DNA of 24,160 nt from Schleiferiaceae bacterium (GTDB lineage Bacteria; Bacteroidota; Bacteroidia; Flavobacteriales; Schleiferiaceae), in assembly GCA_022424815.1 (NCBI GenBank), contig JAKMGS010000011.1, forward strand, positions 1 through 24,160, read 5' to 3'. The notes under the pieces were generated by a model. That model searched no databases, had not been told where the DNA came from, and saw nothing but the letters and a program-made list of their open reading frames with translations. The first letter of the stretch is position 1; every line of letters begins with the position of its first letter. Of the stretch, positions 15,213 through 22,616 are shown piece by piece. The position numbers were made by a program, and so were the translations under genes.

Positions 15213-16151
15213 ATGATTACTAGACGCCACATTCGTATCAAGGTGTTGCACCACCTTTTTGCTCAAAGTACAGACGATAGCATGGACGCTGCCTTATTGT
15301 TGAAGAATCTCAACAAGAGTCTCAATGAGGTTCATCGCCTGTTCGCATGGGATATCAGTGCATTTTTAAGATTGCACGAAGAAGCAGAGCGTCGGTATCA
15401 GAGAGTTTCGGAGCGTCAACAGCCGGATCATGCTCTAATGGAGCGCATTGCCAAGTTTACTCAACTTAAGTTTTGGACGTTATGTAAGGATAGCGCTGCC
15501 CTGAATACGTTGGTGGATAGTTCGCAAGCTAGTTGGTCAGAATATGATCAACATTTCCGAAAGCAATGGGACGCACTTTTTGCGAGTGAGGCTTATGCAA
15601 ACTTCACTCAAAGCACTCCGGATTTTACCCAACAAAAGCGTTTCATACGTGAAGTTTATCAAGTCTACATCGCAGAAAATGAATTTCTACACGATATCTA
15701 TGAAGATGAACAAGCAGCTTGGAGTGATGACTTAGATGCCGCTCAAATGATGTCTGGTAAAGTAATTGCCAGTTGGAAGGAGGGTATTGATCAGCTTATC
15801 ATCCCGGGACTCTACAAGGATGATTCAGATGCGGCCTTTGGGGCACTGTTGGCACGTAAATTCTTTGAATTTAACGTAGATAGCCAATCTCGAATCGAAA
15901 GCAGGAGTAAGAATTGGGAAAGCGATCGTATCGCAAAAATGGACATCATGTTGATGAAGTTGTGTATTGCGGAGTGGCGTGGTTTTGAGGAGATACCAGT
16001 GAAAGTATCGCTCAACGAATACCTTGATTTGAGCAAGCAATACAGTACCCCAAAAAGTTCTGCCTTTATCAATGGTATACTTGACAAAATCGTTACTAAT
16101 TTGCAGGAAGATGGCCTCATCAAGAAAGTAGGCCGCGGAATGATTCAATAA
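15213..16151 (+). CDS. nusB: Transcription antitermination factor NusB, long form
   Basis: The 312-residue protein begins with ITRRHIRIKVLHHLFAQ, the NusB first helix (R-R-x-x-R-x-x-A/V-L-x-x-L/F-F), and closes with the conserved region DRIAKMDIMLMKLCIAEW (about 233-250), then IPVKVSLNEYLDLSKQYS and FINGILDKI. It binds the boxA of rRNA transcripts with NusE and helps antitermination. Typical NusB is about 140 residues; this protein carries about 170 extra residues between the first helix and the core, as Bacteroidota NusB proteins commonly do. It begins with ATG at 15213, overlapping a short upstream frame by TAATG. The DUF1573 lipoprotein gene follows after 14 nt. Confidence 0.92.
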   Translation: MITRRHIRIKVLHHLFAQSTDDSMDAALLLKNLNKSLNEVHRLFAWDISAFLRLHEEAERRYQRVSERQQPDHALMERIAKFTQLKFWTLCKDSAALNTLVDSSQASWSEYDQHFRKQWDALFASEAYANFTQSTPDFTQQKRFIREVYQVYIAENEFLHDIYEDEQAAWSDDLDAAQMMSGKVIASWKEGIDQLIIPGLYKDDSDAAFGALLARKFFEFNVDSQSRIESRSKNWESDRIAKMDIMLMKLCIAEWRGFEEIPVKVSLNEYLDLSKQYSTPKSSAFINGILDKIVTNLQEDGLIKKVGRGMIQ

Positions 16152-16165
16152 TTGCAATTACAAAT

Positions 16166-16603
16166 ATGAAACGAATACTTTTTATTGCCTCTTTTGCAGC
16201 AATTACACTGGCATCTTGTAGCAGCGCTACAGATCGTATCAAACCAATAGGTGAAGCAAGTACTAGTTCAATGTTGGATGCCTTACCGGTAATCAATTTT
16301 GAAGAAGAATTCCACGATTTCGGTGAAGTTCAAGAGGGAGATGTTGTTGAACACACTTTCGTTTTCACTAATGAAGGAGACGGTCCGCTTATCATCTCTA
16401 ATGCAGAGGGTTCTTGTGGGTGTACTGTACCTGATTGGCCGCGCCAACCCATCGCACCAGGACAAAAAGGTCAGATTCAAGTGAGCTTTAACTCAGAAAA
16501 TAGAGCAGGTCGTCAAGACAAACGCGTTACTTTGACTACGAATGCTGTTCCTCAAACCAAAGTATTGAACATCACCTCTAACGTCATTGCAAACAAAGAA
16601 TAA
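16166..16603 (+). CDS. DUF1573 family lipoprotein
   Basis: The 145-residue protein has a lipoprotein signal (lipobox TLASC, Cys18) and then one DUF1573 domain (PF07610) from about residue 42: INFEEEFHDFGEVQEGDVVEH, F-x-F-T-N-E-G-D-G-P-L-I-I, and the Cys-x-Cys pair SCGCT at 83-87, followed by W-P and a PGQKGQIQVSFNS block. This is a one-domain immunoglobulin-like fold, anchored to a membrane on its periplasmic or surface side, with unknown role. Between nusB and yajC is its standard place in Bacteroidota. Its stop overlaps the yajC start (TAATG), so translation of the two is likely coupled. Confidence 0.9.
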   Translation: MKRILFIASFAAITLASCSSATDRIKPIGEASTSSMLDALPVINFEEEFHDFGEVQEGDVVEHTFVFTNEGDGPLIISNAEGSCGCTVPDWPRQPIAPGQKGQIQVSFNSENRAGRQDKRVTLTTNAVPQTKVLNITSNVIANKE

Positions 16604-16893
16604 TGAATACGATATTATTACAGTCAGAAGGAATAATGGGCTTGGCGCCGTTTATACTCATTTTAGTGGTGATGTATTTGTTTTTTTTTCGTCCTCAGAT
16701 GAAAAAACAAAAGGAAGAAAAACTATTCCGAAACGAGGTAAAAAAGGGTACACGTATCGTTACTACCTCCGGTATCCACGCCAAGATCCTTGAAGTCGGC
16801 GATACTTATCTAGTTATTGAAAGTGAAAATTCTAGATTCAAAATTGAAAAAAGTGCTGTGAGTAAAGAACTCAGTGCTCAATACAGCAAGTAA
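16603..16893 (+). CDS. yajC: Preprotein translocase subunit YajC
   Basis: The 96-residue inner membrane protein has a single transmembrane helix (about 13-29, ending in FFFRPQMKKQKEE, the YajC signature) followed by a cytoplasmic domain with the family pattern L-F-x-N-E-V-K-K-G-T-R-I-V-T-T-S-G-I-H (about 42-60) and VIESENSRFKIEKSAV. YajC associates with SecDF-SecYEG. The helix end is encoded by nine consecutive T (16681-16689), a potential slippage site. A canonical terminator follows its stop codon. Confidence 0.95.
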   Translation: MNTILLQSEGIMGLAPFILILVVMYLFFFRPQMKKQKEEKLFRNEVKKGTRIVTTSGIHAKILEVGDTYLVIESENSRFKIEKSAVSKELSAQYSK

Positions 16894-16906
16894 CATTGTA
16901 ACTTAG

Positions 16907-16930
16907 AAACCGGCACTTGCCGGTTTTTTT
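16907..16930 (+). terminator. Intrinsic terminator after yajC
   Basis: AAACCGGC-ACTT-GCCGGTTT (arms 16907-16914 and 16919-16926) followed by T to 16930 gives a perfect 8-bp stem, 4-nt loop and a run of seven T. The T-run ends one base before the ATG of the next gene, so any transcript for that gene arises by read-through or starts within the terminator. Confidence 0.9.
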
Positions 16931-17812
16931 ATGACTAAAATTTCTTCAAATAAAGCTATGGAGGCGTTGCTATTCATTGGATTTGCATTCGCGGTCTGGT
17001 TAACCATGCGTATTTCAGATACTGAGGTTACAAGACAAATTAATGTAGAGTTAATTGCTACCGGCAGGTCAGTTAATGGCTTATGGTTGGAGGATAGTAC
17101 TCAAGAAGTCAATGTTATCATCGAGGCAAGTGGTTTAAATGCTCTTTTTATGAGCAGGTTTAATAATCGAATGATAACATTCGATTCAGACGACTACATT
17201 AGAGGAAATGGCACAAGTGCCTTCTTATTGGAGAAGGATATTCAAACCATACTGCATCAAGAGTATGGCCGTGAGTATAGTTTTTATTGGTCAGGTGACT
17301 CATTATTTTATCCTTCCAGTTCCTTGGTTCAGAGAACACTACCTGTGGTGTTATTATCTCAAGAAAATATTTCTATTCCCGAAGGACACCGGTGGATTCA
17401 AAAACCAGAAGTAGTTCCAGACAGCATAATTTGTATCGGTCCAAAGGAATTGATACAACGTTTTAAGCCAACTATTACTGCTCCTATAATGAATTGGTCA
17501 GGAAAGGATCAGATAGAACTTTCTTTGAATAAATTCCCAAGGTACATTTCGACCAAGACTAATTGGATAAGTATTAATGGGAATGCTGATGCCTGGACCG
17601 AAAATAAAATTCGTGTTATACTTAGTTATCAGTCCGAAGACATACCAGTAGAAATTTGGTTGAGTGGCCCAGTGGATGCGATCACAAATTCAACAAATAC
17701 CATTGTTCAGGCCAATTGGACTAAAGAGAGTAGTAGACTTCGAGTGGACATTAAGGCATTGGCGAATGGAATAAGAATTCTGAACTATGAACCAAAATAT
17801 ATCGCACTATGA
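16931..17812 (+). CDS. YbbR-like (CdaR-type) membrane-anchored protein
   Basis: The 293-residue protein has one N-terminal membrane anchor (ALLFIGFAFAVWLTM at about 12-26) and an extracytoplasmic part with repeated beta strands, fitting YbbR-like repeats: paired segments such as LPVVLLSQENISIPEGHRW and a P-D-S-I-I-C-I-G-P-K turn (about 165-175) that matches the family V-x-P-x-x-V-x-V-x-G-P motif. In Firmicutes the relative CdaR regulates the c-di-AMP cyclase CdaA; in Bacteroidota the gene usually stands before coaE, as here (ATGA overlap of 4 nt), and its role is unclear. ATG at 16931 directly follows a terminator T-run; the ATG at 16958 (Met10) is an alternative start that leaves a 27-nt leader. 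The gene is AT-rich compared with its neighbours. Confidence 0.75.
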   Translation: MTKISSNKAMEALLFIGFAFAVWLTMRISDTEVTRQINVELIATGRSVNGLWLEDSTQEVNVIIEASGLNALFMSRFNNRMITFDSDDYIRGNGTSAFLLEKDIQTILHQEYGREYSFYWSGDSLFYPSSSLVQRTLPVVLLSQENISIPEGHRWIQKPEVVPDSIICIGPKELIQRFKPTITAPIMNWSGKDQIELSLNKFPRYISTKTNWISINGNADAWTENKIRVILSYQSEDIPVEIWLSGPVDAITNSTNTIVQANWTKESSRLRVDIKALANGIRILNYEPKYIAL

Positions 17813-18393
17813 CTCATGTTGTATGCATCACTGGCGGTATAGGGTCTGGGAAAAGTACAGTTTGTAAGTACATTGAGCAACGCGGATATCCGGTTTACTA
17901 CAGCGATACCAGGGCTAAAGAACTTATGGAGCATGATCACCAAATTCGCGAACAAATCATTGCTGTTTTTGGTCCTACCATTTACACCGATAGTGAGGAA
18001 TTGAATCGTTCTGAATTGGCGAGGCATATTTTCAATGATCCAGATCTTAAACAATCCCTTGAATCCATCGTACATCCACGTGTGCATGAGGATTTTGTTC
18101 AGTGGAGTAAAGATCAAACGAGCCAGCTACTCTTCAAAGAAAGCCCACTTGCCTTGGAGATTGGCGACCAAAGTTGTCAAACAATAGTGGTAGTCCATGC
18201 CGAAGTAGAACTACGTATTTCCCGAGTGCTAATCCGCAACTCAGATTGGATTAGGGAGGATGTTGAGGCTCGAATGAGGAATCAAATCTCGGATGAGCAA
18301 AGACTACAGCTAGCGCACCAGGTCTTAGATAATTCAAGTACTCCTGAAGCCCTTCAGGAGAAGTTAGATCAGCTTCTCACCAAATGGAGCTGA
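17809..18393 (+). CDS. coaE: Dephospho-CoA kinase
   Basis: The 194-residue enzyme phosphorylates the ribose 3'-OH of dephospho-CoA, the last step of CoA synthesis. It has the P-loop GGIGSGKST at 9-17, the substrate-binding YYSDTRAKELM (Asp33) at 30-40, the IVHPRVHEDF block and, in the lid, RMRNQISDEQR (about 154-164). These follow the CoaE family pattern closely. The VDKVLVVDVP-like central segment of the family is replaced by LALEIGDQSCQTIVVVHAE, a normal variant. It starts within the YbbR-like stop codon (ATGA), and its last 25 nt overlap the 3' end of the convergent RibD/DHFR-like gene. Confidence 0.94.
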   Translation: MTHVVCITGGIGSGKSTVCKYIEQRGYPVYYSDTRAKELMEHDHQIREQIIAVFGPTIYTDSEELNRSELARHIFNDPDLKQSLESIVHPRVHEDFVQWSKDQTSQLLFKESPLALEIGDQSCQTIVVVHAEVELRISRVLIRNSDWIREDVEARMRNQISDEQRLQLAHQVLDNSSTPEALQEKLDQLLTKWS

Positions 18394-18902
18394 ACAAGCC
18401 CATTAGGATAGGATCGAACACCTTCAGTTTTCCACTTTGAATTCCCTTGGTTTTCTCGAAATAGAGGAATGCCTTTTCCTAGCATGGTAGGGATATAGGT
18501 TAAGATCAGCTCGTCAATGAGATCGGCTTCGTGGAATCTAGCATTGGTAGCACCTCCACCTACAATCCAGATACTTTTGCCTTGTTCCTTAAGTGCTTGC
18601 AAGAGAGCTACAGAACCCTCAGTAAAGACTTCAATATTCTCGTCGGCCAATGGAATATTAGTATCACGGCTTAAAACAATGCTATGTTTACCCTTATAGG
18701 GGTATCCGCCTTCAAACTGAAGAATTTGTTCATAGGTATTGTACCCCATAACAATAGTATCAATTCCATTCATAAATGCTTCATATCCATAATCTTCGTC
18801 TGGCAATTCGAAGCGCGGATGATCTAAAAAGTCAATTTTTCCTTCGGTATCAGCAATGTATCCATCTAGTGATACTGCGGTGTAAAGAGTAGTTCTGCCC
18901 AT
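18369..18902 (-). CDS. RibD C-terminal / dihydrofolate reductase-like reductase
   Basis: The 177-residue protein fits the RibD_C/DHFR-like superfamily: SLDGYIAD at 11-18, MGYNTYE at 52-58, and the NADPH-binding IWIVGGGATN at 111-120. These small reductases are related to riboflavin-pathway reductase and dihydrofolate reductase; members such as Bacillus YyaP/YwjB have no known substrate, and the specific reaction here is not known. It ends inside coaE in convergent orientation (25-nt overlap) with no terminator visible, and its start follows the PhoH-like stop by 22 nt, so it could be co-transcribed with PhoH. Confidence 0.85.
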   Translation of the reverse strand: MGRTTLYTAVSLDGYIADTEGKIDFLDHPRFELPDEDYGYEAFMNGIDTIVMGYNTYEQILQFEGGYPYKGKHSIVLSRDTNIPLADENIEVFTEGSVALLQALKEQGKSIWIVGGGATNARFHEADLIDELILTYIPTMLGKGIPLFRENQGNSKWKTEGVRSYPNGLVQLHLVRS

Positions 18903-18924
18903 GGTAGCTTTGGTTTATTGGTAA

Positions 18925-20289
18925 TTATAGCAAATCGTTTGCCAAATTTGCGAGGGCTGAGCGTTCGCCCTTTTCTAAGGTAATGTGTGCGTACATATCA
19001 TGTCCTTTGACTTTATCTACGAGGTAACTCAAACCATTAGATTGTTCATCGAGATAAGGTGTGTCTATTTGCCGTACGTCTCCAGTGAATATGAATTTTG
19101 CTCCTTCACCGGCACGTGTAATAATAGTTTTGACCTCATGAGGGGTGAGGTTCTGACTTTCATCAACAATAAAAATGATATTGGCTAATGATCGACCTCT
19201 GATGTAGGCCAATGGAGTAATAACGATCTTCTCCTTTTCTACCATTGCCTCTAATTGCTTGTATTCTTTATCGCGATCAGAGAAGTTATTCTTGATAAAC
19301 TTCAAATTATCCCATAGTGGTTGCATGTATGGATTGATCTTCTCTTTTGCATCGCCAGGTAAATACCCCAAGTCTCTATTAGATAGTGGTACTATAGGTC
19401 GCGCTAGATAGATCTGTTTGAAATCTCTACGTTGCTCCAGTGAGGCTGCAAGGGCAATGAGTGTTTTGCCAGTTCCTGCCACACCCGTCAAGCTCACCAA
19501 TTTAATATCTGGATTCAATATGGCATGAAGGGCAAAGGCTTGTTCCGCATTACGAGGTTTGATGCCGTATACGCTGCGTTTCTCAACATGATCTAAGGTC
19601 TTGTTATGGGCGTTATAGTAGGCAAGACCACTGCTTGTTTCAGACTTTAGAATATAGAAACAGTTAGGAATAGGAGAAAAGTCGGGGTTTTCCGATATAA
19701 CATCATCGATATCCAATGCCTTGTGCTCATACAGATTCGATAAGGTAATGGCATTGAAATTCTCAATAGTTTCTTTGCCTTTGAAGAGTGAGTCAACGTC
19801 TTTGATCTTACCGGTTAAGTAATCCTGACTATCTAACTCCAAGGCTTTTGCCTTTAATCTAAGGTTGATGTCTTTGGTAATAAGAATGGTAGGGTGGCCA
19901 GGTTCCTCATCTGCTATGTTCAATGCTGCATTAATAATGCGGTGGTCCATTTTTCTTCCAAGGACTTTTTCAGCATCGATGCCCGTGCGAGTGGTGTCCA
20001 TGATGACTTTAATTGAGCCTTTATCTTCTCCCTCTAGGGGAATCCAGTTAGTAAAATCCTTACCCTCTGTAATTCGATCTAGATTGCGGATAAACTCACG
20101 GGCCTCGTAATTTTTTGAATCGTGTCCCTTTTTAAACTCGTCCAATTCTTCTAGCACTGAGATAGGTAGCACAACATCATGCTCTTCAAAACAGTTGATA
20201 GAATTATGGTCAAAAAGAATGACAGAAGTGTCTAAAACAAAGATTTTGCGGGGCTTGCTCTTACGAGTAGTTGCTTTTTTAGCAGGCAT
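18925..20289 (-). CDS. PIN-domain and PhoH-type ATPase fusion
   Basis: The 454-residue protein has a basic N-terminus (MPAKKATTRKSKPRK), a PIN nuclease domain at about 15-160 and a PhoH ATPase domain from about 245. PIN acidic residues are visible: Asp20 in FVLDTS, Glu48/Glu49 in LEELDEF, and Asp115 in MDHRIINAA with Asp140 in ITKD. The ATPase has Walker A GVAGTGKT (269-276) and Walker B IFIVDESQN (372-380), with TGDVRQID at 402-409. This is the PhoH2/YlaK-like layout, thought to couple a helicase-like ATPase to RNA cleavage; the RNA target is unknown. It lies upstream of the RibD/DHFR-like gene on the same strand and is separated from pckA by the pckA terminator. Confidence 0.93.
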   Translation of the reverse strand: MPAKKATTRKSKPRKIFVLDTSVILFDHNSINCFEEHDVVLPISVLEELDEFKKGHDSKNYEAREFIRNLDRITEGKDFTNWIPLEGEDKGSIKVIMDTTRTGIDAEKVLGRKMDHRIINAALNIADEEPGHPTILITKDINLRLKAKALELDSQDYLTGKIKDVDSLFKGKETIENFNAITLSNLYEHKALDIDDVISENPDFSPIPNCFYILKSETSSGLAYYNAHNKTLDHVEKRSVYGIKPRNAEQAFALHAILNPDIKLVSLTGVAGTGKTLIALAASLEQRRDFKQIYLARPIVPLSNRDLGYLPGDAKEKINPYMQPLWDNLKFIKNNFSDRDKEYKQLEAMVEKEKIVITPLAYIRGRSLANIIFIVDESQNLTPHEVKTIITRAGEGAKFIFTGDVRQIDTPYLDEQSNGLSYLVDKVKGHDMYAHITLEKGERSALANLANDLL

Positions 20290-20382
20290 ATCAGAGATGT
20301 TTGCTTCAAATTACCTAATGCATTATTCGAAAGGAAGTAGTAAAATCAATTTCCCATGCGAGTTACTAACCATAGTTTGTGG

Positions 20383-20413
20383 AAAAAGAAAGCCCGCGTT
20401 TTTAACGCGGGCT
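20383..20413 (-). terminator. Intrinsic terminator downstream of pckA
   Basis: On the minus strand AGCCCGCGTT-AAA-AACGCGGGCT is a perfect 10-bp stem with a 3-nt loop (arms 20391-20400 and 20404-20413), followed by TTCTTTTT. It lies 25 nt after the pckA stop and separates pckA from the PhoH-like gene. Confidence 0.92.
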
Positions 20414-20437
20414 CGAACACAACACATCTACGTCTGG

Positions 20438-22042
20438 CTATTCAGCCGATACATAGTGGTTAGGGGTGCCTTTTAGAATTTCAGGCGAGGCCTGATCTTC
20501 AAATATTTTAAAGTTTTCTTCAAATTTCTTTGCCAAAGAGATGGCTTGTAGATCATATTCGTCTTTATCGGCCCATGTATTTTTTGGGTCAAGTAAATCT
20601 GAGGGAACATTAGGACAATTTTTAGGCATCATGAGCCCAAAGATCGAGTGCTCGATATAATTTACATCTTGCAATTCTCCAGAAAGTGCTGCAGTAATCA
20701 TTGCGCGTGTATAGCTCAGCTTGATTCTATTGCCTGTGCCATACGCTCCTCCAACCCATCCGGTATTGATCAGCCATACGTTTACGCCAGCGTCCTCCAT
20801 TTTTTCTGATAACATGGTGGCGTAATACGTTGGATGTAACGGCATGAAAGGGGCACCAAAACATGCGCTGAATACAGCCTTGGGTTCATTGATCCCTTCT
20901 TCTGTACCAGCTACTTTAGCTGTGTATCCAGAGATGAAATGGTAGGCAGCTTGATTGGAATTCAACTTCGAGATAGGAGGGAGGACTCCATATGCATCAG
21001 CGGTTAGGAAGAATATATTCTTTGGGTTTTGAGCTAGACTTCCGGGTTGAACATTACCAATATGATCTATGGGGTAGCTTACTCGTGTGTTTTGAGTAAT
21101 GCTCGTATTAGAAAAATCGATACTCCCATTCTCGTCCATGATAATATTCTCAAGGATAGCATGTTTTCTAATGGCCCGGTAGATATCAGGTTCTTTATCT
21201 TCTGAAAGGTCAATGACCTTTGCATAGCACCCTCCCTCAAAATTGAAAATAGTATTGTCGGAACACCAGCCGTGCTCATCATCACCAATGAGCTTGCGAT
21301 TAGGATCTGCGCTTAACGTAGTCTTTCCGGTACCACTCAAACCGAAAAAGATTGCAGTATCTCCTTCAGGACCTACGTTAGCCGAACAATGCATGCTCAA
21401 CACATTTTTTTCAAACGGAAGAATGAAGTTCAAGGCACTAAATATGCCTTTTTTGATCTCTCCCGTGTAGCCTGTGCCTCCTATAAGGATGTACTTTTCG
21501 GTGAAATTCAATACTGCGAAGTTCTCCTGTCTAGTACCATGCTTAACGGGATCCGCTAAGAAGCCAGGAGCATTCAAGATAGTCCACTCATGTGAAAAAT
21601 TTTGCAACTCCTCTCCAGTGGGGCGTAAGAACATGTTATATGCGAACTGATTTGACCAAGGATACTCGTTTACAACGCGCAAAGACATACGATACGCTGG
21701 GTGTGCACCTGCAAATGCATCACGAACGTAGATTTCTTTATCGCTTAAATAATCGCAGAGGTCTTGCTTTAGTTGGTCGTAGTGTTCAGTTGAGAATGGC
21801 TTGTTAATGGGACCCCACCAAAGGGAATCTTCGGTGTACGAATCTTTGACAATAAAACGATCTTCTGGACTTCTCCCGGTAAATTTCCCGGTTTGGATAG
21901 CTAGAGCACCAAAGGTCGAGCGTACTGCCAGGTTTCGGTCGAGACTATGCTGTTCCAAAACATCCGGATGCAAATTACTATGCACAACGTTCGGCATGAT
22001 ACCCAATGAGTTCAAAAACTCAAGGTGGTTCTGGGTGGTCAT
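20438..22042 (-). CDS. pckA: Phosphoenolpyruvate carboxykinase (ATP-dependent)
   Basis: The 534-residue enzyme converts oxaloacetate and ATP to phosphoenolpyruvate and CO2, the entry of gluconeogenesis (reversible). The ATP-type markers are present: RSPEDRFIV at 57-65 (substrate binding), GLSGTGKTTLSADP at 234-247 (kinase-1a P-loop) and LIGDDEHGW at 251-259 (kinase-2, metal site). Length matches the bacterial ATP-dependent family (about 530-540). The start at 22042 gives a normal N-terminus. It appears monocistronic: own terminator behind and a TAnnTTTG-like box about 30 nt ahead. Confidence 0.97.
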   Translation of the reverse strand: MTTQNHLEFLNSLGIMPNVVHSNLHPDVLEQHSLDRNLAVRSTFGALAIQTGKFTGRSPEDRFIVKDSYTEDSLWWGPINKPFSTEHYDQLKQDLCDYLSDKEIYVRDAFAGAHPAYRMSLRVVNEYPWSNQFAYNMFLRPTGEELQNFSHEWTILNAPGFLADPVKHGTRQENFAVLNFTEKYILIGGTGYTGEIKKGIFSALNFILPFEKNVLSMHCSANVGPEGDTAIFFGLSGTGKTTLSADPNRKLIGDDEHGWCSDNTIFNFEGGCYAKVIDLSEDKEPDIYRAIRKHAILENIIMDENGSIDFSNTSITQNTRVSYPIDHIGNVQPGSLAQNPKNIFFLTADAYGVLPPISKLNSNQAAYHFISGYTAKVAGTEEGINEPKAVFSACFGAPFMPLHPTYYATMLSEKMEDAGVNVWLINTGWVGGAYGTGNRIKLSYTRAMITAALSGELQDVNYIEHSIFGLMMPKNCPNVPSDLLDPKNTWADKDEYDLQAISLAKKFEENFKIFEDQASPEILKGTPNHYVSAE

Positions 22043-22075
22043 TCGTAATGTGGTTGGTTCTATGAATAGGTTTCA

Positions 22076-22083
22076 CAAATGTA
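22076..22083 (-). promoter_or_regulatory. Candidate pckA promoter -7 box
   Basis: TACATTTG on the minus strand matches TAnnTTTG exactly and lies 33 nt before the pckA ATG, within the 106-nt gap to the DUF423 gene. No -33 TTG at proper spacing is visible. Confidence 0.4.
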
Positions 22084-22148
22084 GAGACCTTAGAATAGAA
22101 TTGGGCCTTAAATCTTCAAAAATTATCTTTGAGAAATCAGAAATTATC

Positions 22149-22511
22149 CTAATCACTTGTTTTATTGGGATATGCGAACCAAAGCGATATCCAACCGGCG
22201 ATGAAGAAAAGGCCGCCTAAGGGAGTAACTGGGCCTATAAAAGAGAGGTTTATTCCTATGAGTTCATCGAAGACTAAGAGGTAAATGCTCCCCGAAAAGA
22301 GTAGTATGCCGGTCGTCCAACATCGCACAGTCCAAATAAATTTTGAATCGTTCGGAAGAGCAACAAGTGCAATAGCGTGAAAAAGCTGGTACATCGTGGC
22401 TGTTCTGAAGCTTTCCATGGCAGTCGCATCCAACAAATCTTTGAGTGCATGTGCACCTAGGGCGCCCAGGATGACGGCGAGGCCTCCAAAAATTGCAGCA
22501 ATTCTTTTCAT
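22149..22511 (-). CDS. DUF423 family membrane protein
   Basis: The 120-residue protein is a small integral membrane protein with about four hydrophobic segments. The DUF423 signature is clear: an N-terminal GGLAVILGALGAHAL (9-23), a middle F-R-T-A-T-M-Y-Q-L-F-H-A-I-A-L (35-49) and a C-terminal PLGGLFFIAGWISLWF (96-112). The family (E. coli YgdD) has no established biochemical role. It is on the same strand as pckA, 106 nt ahead, and divergent from the saccharopine dehydrogenase gene. Confidence 0.9.
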   Translation of the reverse strand: MKRIAAIFGGLAVILGALGAHALKDLLDATAMESFRTATMYQLFHAIALVALPNDSKFIWTVRCWTTGILLFSGSIYLLVFDELIGINLSFIGPVTPLGGLFFIAGWISLWFAYPNKTSD

Positions 22512-22515
22512 AAGT

Positions 22516-22523
22516 CAAAGTTA
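22516..22523 (-). promoter_or_regulatory. Possible -7 box directly before the DUF423 gene
   Basis: TAACTTTG on the minus strand matches TAnnTTTG and is followed by 4 nt and then the ATG, as before lepB. Used as a promoter it would give a leaderless mRNA. No -33 element is clear. Confidence 0.3.
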
Positions 22524-22616
22524 CATCCTAATCGGCACGAAGATGTGTTATATTTAGGACGGTAATTCCACATACAGTTGAATTCGTAACAACTACAATT
22601 AAGCATATACCGCTTC

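Noticed and set aside
15812..16157. Two minus-strand frames over 100 codons inside nusB
   Set aside because: Both are antisense to the conserved NusB core and have no recognisable protein character.
22116..22132. Small inverted repeat TCAAA/TTTGA between pckA and DUF423
   Set aside because: Only 5-bp AT-rich arms with no T-run; expected by chance.
21801..22220. Plus-strand frame of 139 codons across the pckA start and the DUF423 end
   Set aside because: Antisense to conserved pckA N-terminus and DUF423; no resemblance to any family.
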